Below are positions 35,572-43,454 of a stretch of DNA of 64,000 bases, piece by piece. Source of the stretch: Tenggerimyces flavus (GTDB lineage Bacteria; Actinomycetota; Actinomycetes; Propionibacteriales; Actinopolymorphaceae). The DNA is taken from positions 2,790,001-2,854,000 of the forward strand of contig NZ_JAFBCM010000001.1 in the NCBI RefSeq assembly GCF_016907715.1, in the 5' to 3' direction. How positions within the stretch are numbered: position 1 is the stretch's first letter; every line of letters begins with the position of its first letter. The translations under genes and the position numbers were made by a program. Below the pieces are notes generated by a model that saw only the letters and a program-made list of their open reading frames with translations, made no database searches and was not told the origin of the DNA.

Positions 35572-36008
35572 GCGCCGGCCTCGACGAGGCGGGCGAACGT
35601 ACGCAACGAGCGGCGGACGAACACGCTGAAGACCGGTCCGCCGACGGCCCAGGCCACCTTGCCGAGCGGCCCGAACGGCACCGCGATCCGTTCCCACCAC
35701 ACCAGGCGGGTGCGGTCGCCGGCGACGGGCTCGAGGCGGAACCCGCCGTCGCCGCGCAGCAGCCGGCCGACGTGCAGGACGTCGCACCGGGTCGGCGGCT
35801 CCCATGCTGTGACGATCATGTGGTCAGTAAAGCCCAGCGGACCGACACCCGTCCGAGCTGCCAGCCGGCCGCCGACCTCGTCGGCTGTGCCGTCGACCGA
35901 GGTCGCGAACATCCACTCGCCCTGCCGTTCCCAGGCCACGAGCATCGCCCAGACCCGTTCCGGCGGCGCGTGGACGACCACCGACGCGGTGACCTCACCC
36001 GTCGTCAC
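35568..36008 (-). CDS. SRPBCC-family (START-like) protein
   Basis: 146 aa. It begins at a GTG that overlaps the stop of the DivIVA-like gene by 4 nt. It has the polyketide-cyclase/START helix-grip pattern: VVVHAPPERVWAMLVAWERQGEWM at the N terminus, a central strand set, and a long C-terminal helix (FVRRSLRTFARLVEAG). Such proteins bind a hydrophobic ligand in a deep cavity. The ligand here is unknown. Overlaps on both sides show tight operon membership between the DivIVA-like gene and tag. A similar gene is often found at this place in actinobacteria, which supports a housekeeping role. Confidence 0.85.
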   Translation of the reverse strand: MTTGEVTASVVVHAPPERVWAMLVAWERQGEWMFATSVDGTADEVGGRLAARTGVGPLGFTDHMIVTAWEPPTRCDVLHVGRLLRGDGGFRLEPVAGDRTRLVWWERIAVPFGPLGKVAWAVGGPVFSVFVRRSLRTFARLVEAGA

Positions 36009-36481
36009 GTCTGGTGCGGGTCGGCTGAGGCCTGGGTACGCGGGGGCTGTTGCGGGTACGGCTGGCTGAACGGCTGGGCGTACGACTCCGCCCGCTGCTG
36101 CCGTTGCGTCGGCCGTGCTTGTTGCTGGGGGTGCTCCTCGACGAACTCGTACGCCTCCGGCGGGCCGAACGCGTCGTCGTCCTCGTCCGCGGGCGCCCGG
36201 TGCTTGGCCGGACCGGCGAGCTCGGCGATCAGCGCGTCGCGTTCGGCGATCTCGGTGACGAGCCTCTGCAGCACGTCGTCGACCTCGTCCATGCGGTAGC
36301 CCCGCATGGTGACGGAGAAGTCGATGTCCTCCAGGTCCTCCGCGGTGAGCGGGCGGTCGGCAGGCAGCCGTACCTCCGGACGGTCGGGGTACGCGCGCGC
36401 CATCGCGCCGCCGCGCCCGATCGCCACAGCCGCGGTGAGCCCGAGCAGGACGACCACCAGGGCGACCCAGATGTAGGTCAT
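36005..36481 (-). CDS. DivIVA-domain membrane protein
   Basis: 158 aa. An N-terminal TM helix (residues 3-24, WVALVVVLLGLTAAVAI) is followed by a short DivIVA-type motif (DIDFSVTMRGYRMDEVDDVLQRL, about 52-74), then a predicted coiled coil and a Gln/Pro-rich disordered tail. The LRGYRMDEVD-like motif is that of small actinobacterial DivIVA-domain proteins (Rv1209 position). It may recruit wall-growth factors at curved membrane, but this is by analogy. It starts the operon with SRPBCC, tag and RidA. It is divergent from folP2, with a perfect palindrome at its start. Confidence 0.85.
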   Translation of the reverse strand: MTYIWVALVVVLLGLTAAVAIGRGGAMARAYPDRPEVRLPADRPLTAEDLEDIDFSVTMRGYRMDEVDDVLQRLVTEIAERDALIAELAGPAKHRAPADEDDDAFGPPEAYEFVEEHPQQQARPTQRQQRAESYAQPFSQPYPQQPPRTQASADPHQT

Positions 36482-36482
36482 G

Positions 36483-36496
36483 GGCACGATCGTGCC
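36483..36496. promoter_or_regulatory. perfect 14-bp palindrome between divergent genes
   Basis: GGCACGATCGTGCC starts 2 bp upstream of the DivIVA-like ATG and 40 bp before folP2. It is a possible operator for either gene. No partner regulator is adjacent. Confidence 0.45.
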
Positions 36497-36535
36497 ACGC
36501 TGGGTCAACGCATTGGGTAGCGGGAGGTACACGTA

Positions 36536-37396
36536 GTGCGTCTTGGGTCGATCGACTTCGGCGCCACGGGGTACGCGGTGATGGCGATCGTGAACCGTAC
36601 GCCCGACTCGTTCTTCGACCGCGGCGCCACGTACACCGACGCCGCCGCGCTGGACCGAGTGGCCCAGGTCGTCTCGGAGGGCGCCTCGATCGTCGACATC
36701 GGCGGGGTGAAGGCGGGGTACGGGCCGACGGTCGACGTGGCGGAGGAGCTGCGGCGGACGGTGCCGTTCGTGGCGGAGGTGCGGTCGCGGTTTCCCTCGG
36801 TGGTGATCTCGGTGGACACCTGGCGTTCGGAGGTGGCGCGGGCTGCTTGTCTCGCCGGGGCTGATCTGCTGAACGACACCTGGGCTGGGGCTGACCCTGC
36901 TCTGGCGGAGGTGGCGGCGGAGTTCTCGGTCGGGCTGGTCTGCTCGCACACGGGCGGGTTGCCACCTCGTACCGACCCGCACCGGGTGGCGTACTCCGAC
37001 GTGATGGCCTCGGTGGTCGAGGGGACGCTTTCTCTTGCCTCGCGGGCGGTCTCCGTCGGCGTGCGGCCGGACGGGATCCTGCTCGACCCGACGCACGATT
37101 TCGGCAAGAACACCTGGCAGTCGTTGGAGATCTCGCGGCGCCTGGACGAGCTCGTGGCGACGGGGTACGCGGTGCTGGTGGCGTTGTCGAACAAGAAGTT
37201 CGTGGGCGAGACACTCGACCTGCCCGAGCCTTCTGATCGGCTGGCGGGGACGTTGGCGGTGACGGCTCTGGCTGCCTGGCAGGGGGCGCGGGTCTTCCGC
37301 GCGCACCAGGTGCCGGAGACGTTGCAGGTGCTCGACATGATCGCCTCCGTACGCGGCGACCGACCGCCCATCGCGGCGCGGCGGGGACTGTACTGA
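36536..37396 (+). CDS. folP2: dihydropteroate synthase-related protein FolP2
   Basis: 286 aa from a GTG with GGGAGGT 7 nt upstream. It has the TIM-barrel dihydropteroate synthase fold: AIVNRTPDSFFDRG (pterin loop), ISVDTWRSEVARAACLAGADLLND, and the substrate segment DPTHDFGKNTWQS. The change from NVTPDSF to NRTPDSF, and the sequence style overall, match the FolP2 paralogue of mycobacteria (Rv1207). For some FolP2 proteins dihydropteroate synthase activity could not be shown. It is therefore best called FolP2-type rather than the folate enzyme FolP1. It is divergent from the DivIVA operon. Confidence 0.9.
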   Translation: MRLGSIDFGATGYAVMAIVNRTPDSFFDRGATYTDAAALDRVAQVVSEGASIVDIGGVKAGYGPTVDVAEELRRTVPFVAEVRSRFPSVVISVDTWRSEVARAACLAGADLLNDTWAGADPALAEVAAEFSVGLVCSHTGGLPPRTDPHRVAYSDVMASVVEGTLSLASRAVSVGVRPDGILLDPTHDFGKNTWQSLEISRRLDELVATGYAVLVALSNKKFVGETLDLPEPSDRLAGTLAVTALAAWQGARVFRAHQVPETLQVLDMIASVRGDRPPIAARRGLY

Positions 37397-37494
37397 AATC
37401 CCTTAAGTCCCTTTGCTGCATTGGCAGGTAGCTGCCCGTTCCACGTTCGGTTTCCGACGCCCCTCTTACGCTGAACCAGGCGACCTCGCGGTGC

Positions 37495-37569
37495 ATGGAC
37501 GACAGCGACCAGGGGTTCCGGACGATGCCTTGCCACTCGGGTCAGACCCAGAGCTGGTTCCGCCAGTAG
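37495..37569 (+). CDS. possible 24-residue ORF upstream of the nucleotidyltransferase
   Basis: ATG to TAG encodes MDDSDQGFRTMPCHSGQTQS followed by WFRQ. About 90 % of its third codon positions are G or C, as in real genes. TACGCT at 37467-37472 could be a -10 box giving a short leader. There is no clear ribosome-binding site, and no family is recognised. It may be a leader peptide or chance. Confidence 0.25.
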   Translation: MDDSDQGFRTMPCHSGQTQSWFRQ

Positions 37570-37614
37570 TCCCTCCTGGGCGAGCTGCCGGGCGGCATGC
37601 GATGCTCTGCGATC

Positions 37615-38325
37615 ATGGAGTTCGATGCGGCCCGGCGGCTCGTTCTGCGCCACGTACGCGACGCGTTCCCCGGCTTCCGGGCAGCGATGCTGTCCGGCTC
37701 GGTGGTCCGCAACACCACCACCCCAACGTCCGACATCGACGTGATCGTGCTCGTCGAGGACGGCGTGGGCTCGCGGCGCGAGACGGTGTCGTGGGACGGG
37801 CATACCGTCGACTTGTTCGCGTACGACGACGACGGCCTGCACCGCTGGCTGGCCCAGGACATCGAACAGCGGCGGCCGGTCCTGACGACGTTGATCCTGG
37901 ACGGCGTCCCGGTGACGGGGAGCGCGTCGGTCACGGATGCGGCGAAGGCGGCGGCCCAGTCGATCTTCGACGAGGGGCCGCGGCTGGTGAAGGGGCCGGA
38001 GCTCACGCGGATGCGGTACGTGGTCACGGACCTGCTGCTGGACGTCGAGTGGTCGATGGAACGTGCCGAGACTTTGATGATCGCTGCTGAGCTCTTTCAA
38101 CGGTCTGGCGATCTGGTTTTGGCGGCCGCTCGGGTGTGGTCGGGGCGGGGGAAGTGGCTGCTGCAGGAGCTGCGGGACTACGACGCCGTGCTGACCGCGG
38201 ACCTGGTTGCTGGCTTGGACGAGGTAGCGCACTCGGACGCTCGTCGATTGCTGATCGAGTCCGTGGAAACAGCCCTCGACCACGTCGGCGGCCGCTACCT
38301 CGTGGGCCGGGCCGACGAGGGCTGA
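37615..38325 (+). CDS. nucleotidyltransferase-domain protein
   Basis: 236 aa from the ATG at 37615 (MEFDAARRL). An earlier ATG at 37597 adds six residues. The Pol-beta-like nucleotidyltransferase motif is clear: LSGSVVRNTTTPTSDIDVIV (Gly-Ser...Asp-x-Asp, about residues 26-45), with the third carboxylate likely in DLFAYDDDGL. The second half is helical, like substrate-binding domains of antibiotic or tRNA-type nucleotidyltransferases. It may transfer NMP to a small molecule or protein. The substrate is unknown. It is not paired with a HEPN gene, so a toxin-antitoxin arrangement is not supported. Two CGCTATAGCG hairpins follow the stop. Confidence 0.85.
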   Translation: MEFDAARRLVLRHVRDAFPGFRAAMLSGSVVRNTTTPTSDIDVIVLVEDGVGSRRETVSWDGHTVDLFAYDDDGLHRWLAQDIEQRRPVLTTLILDGVPVTGSASVTDAAKAAAQSIFDEGPRLVKGPELTRMRYVVTDLLLDVEWSMERAETLMIAAELFQRSGDLVLAAARVWSGRGKWLLQELRDYDAVLTADLVAGLDEVAHSDARRLLIESVETALDHVGGRYLVGRADEG

Positions 38326-38337
38326 ACTGGGAGGATC

Positions 38338-38376
38338 GTGGAAACTTTGGGTCGCTATAGCGCCCATAGTTTCCAC
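38338..38376. repeat. CGCTATAGCG-core hairpin, copy 1
   Basis: Arms GTGGAAACT / AGTTTCCAC around TTGGGTCGCTATAGCGCCCA. It begins 12 bp after the nucleotidyltransferase stop. Confidence 0.8.
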
Positions 38377-38410
38377 AGTCATCGGTCAGCTGGCGGCCAT
38401 GGGATGAGCG

Positions 38411-38447
38411 CGAAGACTTTTGGTCGCTATAGCGCTCATAGTCTTCG
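38411..38447. repeat. CGCTATAGCG-core hairpin, copy 2
   Basis: Arms CGAAGACT / AGTCTTCG around TTTGGTCGCTATAGCGCTCA. The core is as in copy 1, but the arms are different and complementary. ATGAGCGC (38404) and GCGCTCAT (38432) offer a rival stem. Confidence 0.8.
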
Positions 38448-38610
38448 GGCTAACGAGAATGGCGACGGCCACCTCTGGCGGTGGCCGGGGTGTGGCCGCG
38501 GGAGGTGAGTGCGTGAAGCTGAGCGTCTTTGGATCTCAGCGCTGCTGCTCGTGCCGGGTCGCCACGGGGCACGGGTGGGCAGGCGGAGCCTGCCCTTAAC
38601 GACCTGCGTC

Positions 38611-38750
38611 GGGCCGCCGAGAGGCTCAATGTCAAGGGTCAGGTCGCTCCGCGACCTGATCTCGCACAAACTCGCCCACCGGCCGCGCCAGCCATGCACT
38701 GCCGCGAGTTTGGTCGAGACGCGAAGCGCCCTTGACATTGAGGGCGGCCC
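38611..38750. repeat. three-stem palindromic element E1
   Basis: The outer stem GGGCCGCC / GGCGGCCC continues, after a 6-nt bulge, into CTCAATGTCAAGGG / CCCTTGACATTGAG (perfect 14 bp). Inside are two hairpins, TCAGGTCGC/GCGACCTGA and CAAACTCGC/GCGAGTTTG. No ORF with family resemblance crosses it. Confidence 0.75.
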
Positions 38751-38830
38751 ATAAACTCCCGGGGCGACCCATCAGCAGGCGATCTCGACTCCGCACTGGG
38801 ACAGCTCCCCGCACAAGGTGGAGCTGCGCG

Positions 38831-38986
38831 ACTGACAACCGAGGCGATGACTGCACGCCTCATCGCGCGGGGGTGTTGCGCGGATGACAGCCGAGCGGGT
38901 GGCCGCTCCTCTCGTCGCGCGGAGATACTGGGCGGACCCCAGTCGAGCCGGTGGCCGCACACCTCATTGCGCGGAGGTGCTGCGCG
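38831..38986 (+). repeat. three degenerate tandem repeats of about 52 nt
   Basis: Units start near 38831, 38884 and 38936. Each contains a CGAG(C/G)...GGTGGCC-like part, then CCTC(A/G)T(C/T)GCGCGG and a T(A/G)CTG(G/C)GCG end. The unit length is not a multiple of three, so it is unlikely to be coding. Confidence 0.6.
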
Positions 38987-39088
38987 CCAGCGTGGCGAGA
39001 GCTCTTCTTTGGTCAGCTCTTCACTGTTCCGACGGGCGCTCTTCGGGAGCTTGGAGCTCTCGGGTCTGTGGCGGCGGTCGATGGTGGT

Positions 39089-39190
39089 GGCCGGTCCGGG
39101 GCGCGTCAAGGGCGCCTCCCAGGGGCGCTTCGCGCGCGGTGAGAGGCGTCGCTTCGCGATCTTCGACCCTTGACTCGCCCCGGCCCGGCC
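39089..39190. repeat. palindromic element E2
   Basis: 24-nt arms with two mismatches, GGCCGGTCCGGGGCGCGTCA... and its complement, ending in TCAAGGG / CCCTTGA as in E1. The interior is rich in GCGC/CGCG repeats. Confidence 0.75.
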
Positions 39191-39545
39191 ACATGTTTTT
39201 CACGCGCCGCCCCCTCCCCCCGGAACAGGTGTCCCGGGACAGGCCTGCTTGGCCCTAGGTCTGCTGCCGTGCTCGCGTCGCTTGTGGAGCCCCGGTCTCT
39301 TGTCGTGCAGATGAAGCCGGGCGTGGCCGCGTGACATCCCACCTCCTCTTCCCACCCTGTTTCACCCTCTTCTTGCCTCTCTGAACGCCTCTGCCGCAGT
39401 CGGTCAGGACCGGTATGCCGATCTTGCGTACATGCCGCGGGAACTGTGCGGGATAATGGGCGATCGAATCGACACGCGTTGGCGGCGTGGTCACCGAACC
39501 ACGGTGTGAGTCGTCTCGCACAGATCACAGGAAGGGAGTGCGCGC
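39191..39545. other. gap upstream of the DUF3117 gene
   Basis: No gene recognised. GATAAT at 39452-39457 is a good -10 candidate for the DUF3117 gene, leaving a leader of about 85 nt. AGGAAGGGAG sits 6-15 nt before its ATG. Confidence 0.45.
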
Positions 39546-39713
39546 ATGGCGGCCATGAAGCCGCGGACAGGCGACGGACCGCTGGAGGTCACCAAGGAGG
39601 GCCGGGGCATCGTCATGCGGGTCCCACTCGAGGGTGGCGGGCGGCTCGTGGTCGAGCTCTCGGCCGACGAGGCCAGCGAGCTTGGCGACGCGCTCAAGTC
39701 GGTGGTCCCCTAG
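39546..39713 (+). CDS. DUF3117 family small protein
   Basis: 55 aa: it begins MAAMKPRTGDGPLEVTKEGR, continues into RVPLEGGGRLVVELSADEA and ends LKSVVP. The family is nearly invariant across actinobacteria (Rv1211 in M. tuberculosis, also next to tag and glgA), but its function is unknown. The compact sequence alternates strands and ends in a helix. No cysteines, no membrane segment. A strong AGGAAGGGAG ribosome-binding site and a perfect terminator make it a single-gene unit, probably highly expressed. Conservation and context make this call firm despite the length. Confidence 0.93.
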   Translation: MAAMKPRTGDGPLEVTKEGRGIVMRVPLEGGGRLVVELSADEASELGDALKSVVP

Positions 39714-39744
39714 ATCGCGTTTACGCCTCGCGACCTAACTCTCT

Positions 39745-39780
39745 GAACCCCGGCTGGACCAGGATGTCCGGCCGGGGTTC
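39745..39780 (+). terminator. terminator hairpin of the DUF3117 gene
   Basis: GAACCCCGGCTGGAC / GTCCGGCCGGGGTTC (one mismatch) with a 6-nt loop, 31 bp after the stop. It is followed by TCTCGC rather than a T-run. Confidence 0.7.
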
Positions 39781-39876
39781 TCGCTGCCTGCAGTCATCCC
39801 ATCACCGTCCGAATCCGGACAGCTTCCCAACCTTTCAGCCCTCCACCCACTTCTCCTGGGATAACACGAGTGGCGG

Positions 39877-39895
39877 TTGCATACCGAGTATGTAA
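39877..39895. promoter_or_regulatory. inverted repeat upstream of the first subtilase
   Basis: TTGCATAC-CGA-GTATGTAA has 8-nt arms with one mismatch, 113 bp before the subtilase ATG. It is a possible operator. Confidence 0.4.
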
Positions 39896-40008
39896 TCATC
39901 GCATCAACACCAGGTGCTGTACGGGGGTCGGCACGATCACGGGGATGCGTGACCAGCTTTGTCCTCTCGGGGACCGATCCCTCCCAATCTGACCCTGGGA
40001 GGTCATGC

Positions 40009-43000
40009 ATGAAGTGGTGGAAGCAACGGGGGAGAACGGCGAGCCTCGCCGTCCTCGTAGCAGGAATCGCCGGGGTGCTCGTCGCCGGGACTGGCAGCGG
40101 CCTCGCGGCAACGGACCCAGTGGCGAACGGCACGCGCCCGGCATCGCAGCCGGGCGCACTGAGCACGGTCACGCTGGTCACCGGTGACCGCGTCACGCTG
40201 TACGCCAAGGACGGCTCGAAGGCGAGCGTGACACCCGGCGAGGGCCGCCGGGGCATGACGTTCAGCACGCATCGGGCCGACGGCAAGCTGTACGTGATCC
40301 CGCGCGACGCCGCGGCGCTGGTCCAGTCCGGGAAGGTGGACCGGCGACTGTTCGACGTGCTCGCGCTCACCAACGCCCAGCGGGACGGGCGCCTCAGGCT
40401 GATCGTCACCTACGCCAAGGGCAAGAACGGAGCCAACACGCTCCGCCAGGCCGGCGCCGACACCGAGCGCGCCCTGCCGGCGATCGGCGGCCAGGCCGTC
40501 AGCGTCGGCCCAGGCGAGGCGACGAACTTCTGGCATCAGATCACCGGCCCGACCACGCTCAGCACCGGCCTGGAGAAGGTCTGGCTGGACGCGATCAAGA
40601 AGCCCGTCCTCGACCAGAGCGTCCCGCAGATCGGCGCGCCCACCGCCTGGGCGAAGGGCTTCACCGGCAAGGGCGTCAAGGTCGCAGTGGTCGACACCGG
40701 CATCGACGCCACCCACCCCGACCTGGCCGCGCGGGTCGTTGCCGCGAAGAACTTCACCGCGGAGGAGGCCAAGGACCTCGTCGGCCACGGCACCCACGTG
40801 GCGTCGACGATCGCCGGCACCGCGGCCGCGTCGGACGGCAGGTACAAGGGCGTGGCGTACGAAGCGCAACTGCTCGACGCCAAGGTCTGCGAGCTCTACG
40901 GCTGCCCCGAGTCCGCCATCCTCGACGGCATGCAGTGGGCGGTCGACCAGGGCGCCAAGGTCGTCAACATCAGCCTCGGCGGCACCGACACGCCGGAGCT
41001 CGACCCGCTCGAGGAGGCCGTCAACACGCTGACCGAGACGACCGGCACGCTGTTCGTCATCGCCGCCGGCAACGAGGGCGAGTTCGGCGCGAAGACGGTC
41101 GGCTCGCCCGGCAGTGCCGATGCCGCGCTCACCGTGGGCGCGGTCGACAAGCAGGACCAGCTCGCCTCGTTCTCCAGCCGCGGCCCGCGGGTGGGCGACG
41201 GCGCGGTCAAGCCCGACATCACCGCTCCCGGCGTCGACATCGTCGCGGCGAAGTCGAAGGACTCCTCGATCGGCACCCCCGTCGGCGACAAGTACCTGAG
41301 CCTGTCCGGTACGTCGATGGCCACCCCGCACGTCGTCGGGGCCGCCGCGATCCTCGCGCAGCAGCACCCCGACTGGAAGGGCCCGCAGGTGAAGGCCGCC
41401 TTGATGGCCTCGGCCAAGCCCAACCCGGAGCTCGCCGCGTTCGAGCAGGGCGCGGGCAGGGTGGACGTCGCGAAGGCGATCACCCAGTCGGTCGTCTCCG
41501 AGCCGGTCAGCCTGTCGTTCGGCACCCAGCGGTGGCCGCACGACGACGACCAGCCGGTGGCGAAGACGCTGACGTACCGCAACCTCGGCAGCGCACCGGT
41601 CACCCTCGCGCTCGCCGGCACGATGACCGGTCCGGACGGCGAGCCCGCGCCGGCAGGTGCGTTCACGATGAGCGCGAACGAGGTCACCGTTCCCGCGGGC
41701 GGCACCGCTGACGTCACCGTCACGGCCAGCACCAAGCACGCCGGCCCGGACGGCTTCTACAGCGGCAGCATCACCGCGACCGCCGGAACGGCGTCGGCGA
41801 TCACCCCGTTCGGTGTGGAGAAGGAGATCGAGAGCTACGACGTCACGATCAACCACATCGACCGGGACGGCAAGGCCGACGGCTCGGCGTCGGACCTGGT
41901 GTTCGGCCTGAGCGTCGACTTCTGGAACTTCTACTTCGGCAACACCGCCACCAAGGTCCGGTTGCCGAAGGGCGACTACCTCATCGAGAGCGCGATCGAC
42001 ACCGGTGAGGACGAGGCGAGTACGTCGAGCGTGCTGCTGCGCCCGACGATCACGGTCGACAAGACCACCACGCTCACGTTCGACGCCCGCGAGGCGAAGC
42101 CGATCTCGATCAAGGCGGAGAAGGCGTCGGCGAAGCCGTTGCTGGCAGACATCGGCTACCTGATCCTCACCGAGAACTCCGGCCTCGACTCGTCGTACCT
42201 GGCGGACAGCTTCGACGGCATCTACACCGCACATCAGGGCGAGGCGCTCGACCCGACGTCGTTCACGGCGCGGGTCAACCTGCAGCTGGCCGAGCCTGGT
42301 GAGGACGGGGCGTTCCGCAACTCCCCGTACCGCTACGGGCTCGCCTGGTACCAGACCGGCACGTACTTCACCGGGTTCCAGAAGTCGGTCAAGGACAAGC
42401 AGCTCGCGACGGTCAAAGCCGCGGCGTCGCAGACGCTGCCGGGACGCCAGAGCAGCAAGGTGGTCTTCGCCTACGGGCCGAACGGCAGCGGCAGCTGGTC
42501 CGCCGGTCTGGTGTCCGACCTGCCGTCGACGGTGACCGAGCTGAACCAGCCCCAGGGCGTGCGGTGGGGCGGGAGCTTCAGCGAGTTCGTCCTCGACCCG
42601 GACGGCTTCCCGAACGACGTCACGGCGCTGAACGCCGAGCCCCGGACGCTGAAGGCGGGCAAGCGGTACAAGGAACGCTGGAACGCCGCCGCGTTCTCGC
42701 CGGCCTTCCCGGGCGAGATCCTGGCGGCCGGCCGCGCGGGCGACTTCCTGTTCACCGACGTGCCGTTGTTCAGCGACCAGGGCGGCCACGCTGGCTACTC
42801 CCTGGCCGACAGCGGGTACACGAAGCTGTTCCGCAACGGCCAGCTGGTCGGCGAGACCGAGTACGCCGGCTACGTCGAGGTCGACAACCTGCCAGCAGGA
42901 CGCGGCGAGTTCACGCTCGAGACGCACGCTGACCGCACCAAGCTCGCGCCGTTCACCACGGTGGAGGACGTGAGCTGGAAGTTCCGCTCGGGCCACGTTG

Positions 43001-43341
43001 CCGGCGAGGACTTCAAACCGCTGCCGTTGTGGTCGGTGCAGTACAAGCCGGACGTCGACGCGGAGAACTACGCCAAGCGCAAGCCGATCGTGGTGCTTCC
43101 GCTGACCGCGCAGGCGCAGGCCGGCTCGGCTGTCGGCAAGCTGCACAAGCTGAGGGTCGAGGTGTCGTACGACGACGGCGACACCTGGCACAAGGCGCCG
43201 CTGCTGCCGTCCGGCAAGAACGCCTGGAAGGCCGTCCTGAAGCCGAAGAACGCGAAGTTCGTCTCGCTCCGCGCGACGGCTGAGGACCGCTCGGGCAACG
43301 AGCTCGAGCAGACGCTGATCCGGGCGTACGGCATTCGGTAG
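40009..43341 (+). CDS. secreted S8 family serine peptidase (subtilase) 1
   Basis: 1110 aa. The ATG at 40009 has GGGAGG 5 nt upstream and starts a good signal peptide (KWWKQRGR, then a hydrophobic core, GSGLAA). The frame is open earlier, to 39877, but those residues are not signal-like. The propeptide begins TVTLVTGDRVTLYAKDG. The catalytic triad is Asp229 (VVDTGIDATHPD), His260 (GHGTHVASTIAG) and Ser436 (SGTSMATPH). The Asn of the oxyanion hole is in AAGNEG. The C-terminal 600 residues are beta-rich extension domains of unknown target. It is an extracellular endopeptidase. It is followed by a paralogue in the same orientation. Confidence 0.95.
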   Translation: MKWWKQRGRTASLAVLVAGIAGVLVAGTGSGLAATDPVANGTRPASQPGALSTVTLVTGDRVTLYAKDGSKASVTPGEGRRGMTFSTHRADGKLYVIPRDAAALVQSGKVDRRLFDVLALTNAQRDGRLRLIVTYAKGKNGANTLRQAGADTERALPAIGGQAVSVGPGEATNFWHQITGPTTLSTGLEKVWLDAIKKPVLDQSVPQIGAPTAWAKGFTGKGVKVAVVDTGIDATHPDLAARVVAAKNFTAEEAKDLVGHGTHVASTIAGTAAASDGRYKGVAYEAQLLDAKVCELYGCPESAILDGMQWAVDQGAKVVNISLGGTDTPELDPLEEAVNTLTETTGTLFVIAAGNEGEFGAKTVGSPGSADAALTVGAVDKQDQLASFSSRGPRVGDGAVKPDITAPGVDIVAAKSKDSSIGTPVGDKYLSLSGTSMATPHVVGAAAILAQQHPDWKGPQVKAALMASAKPNPELAAFEQGAGRVDVAKAITQSVVSEPVSLSFGTQRWPHDDDQPVAKTLTYRNLGSAPVTLALAGTMTGPDGEPAPAGAFTMSANEVTVPAGGTADVTVTASTKHAGPDGFYSGSITATAGTASAITPFGVEKEIESYDVTINHIDRDGKADGSASDLVFGLSVDFWNFYFGNTATKVRLPKGDYLIESAIDTGEDEASTSSVLLRPTITVDKTTTLTFDAREAKPISIKAEKASAKPLLADIGYLILTENSGLDSSYLADSFDGIYTAHQGEALDPTSFTARVNLQLAEPGEDGAFRNSPYRYGLAWYQTGTYFTGFQKSVKDKQLATVKAAASQTLPGRQSSKVVFAYGPNGSGSWSAGLVSDLPSTVTELNQPQGVRWGGSFSEFVLDPDGFPNDVTALNAEPRTLKAGKRYKERWNAAAFSPAFPGEILAAGRAGDFLFTDVPLFSDQGGHAGYSLADSGYTKLFRNGQLVGETEYAGYVEVDNLPAGRGEFTLETHADRTKLAPFTTVEDVSWKFRSGHVAGEDFKPLPLWSVQYKPDVDAENYAKRKPIVVLPLTAQAQAGSAVGKLHKLRVEVSYDDGDTWHKAPLLPSGKNAWKAVLKPKNAKFVSLRATAEDRSGNELEQTLIRAYGIR

Positions 43342-43385
43342 CCAGCGATCCGCGTCCAGTAACGGACGTCGTACGCGTACGCCGC

Positions 43386-43419
43386 TGGCGGGATCCAGCC
43401 AACGCCGGTTCCCGCCAGC
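43386..43419. terminator. possible hairpin between the subtilase genes
   Basis: CTGGCGGG / CCCGCCAG, 8 bp with an 18-nt loop. A weak terminator candidate in the 113-bp gap. Confidence 0.35.
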
Positions 43420-43454
43420 TCGTACTCTCCACCTGCGTTCACCTCTTGCTCACA

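Noticed and set aside
38611-38750. tRNA-like cloverleaf
   Set aside because: Three stems are present, but no T-loop GTTCGAAT-type box, anticodon arm geometry or 3' CCA-type end fits a tRNA.
38460-39540. Several open frames on both strands in the 1.2-kb gap
   Set aside because: They are built from repeats and GC-rich low-complexity sequence, have no ribosome-binding sites and no recognisable domains.
40003-43191. 1062-codon minus-strand frame opposite subtilase 1 (and 44112-46841 opposite subtilase 2)
   Set aside because: Both are low-complexity Arg/Asp/Val-rich shadows of verified S8 proteases.
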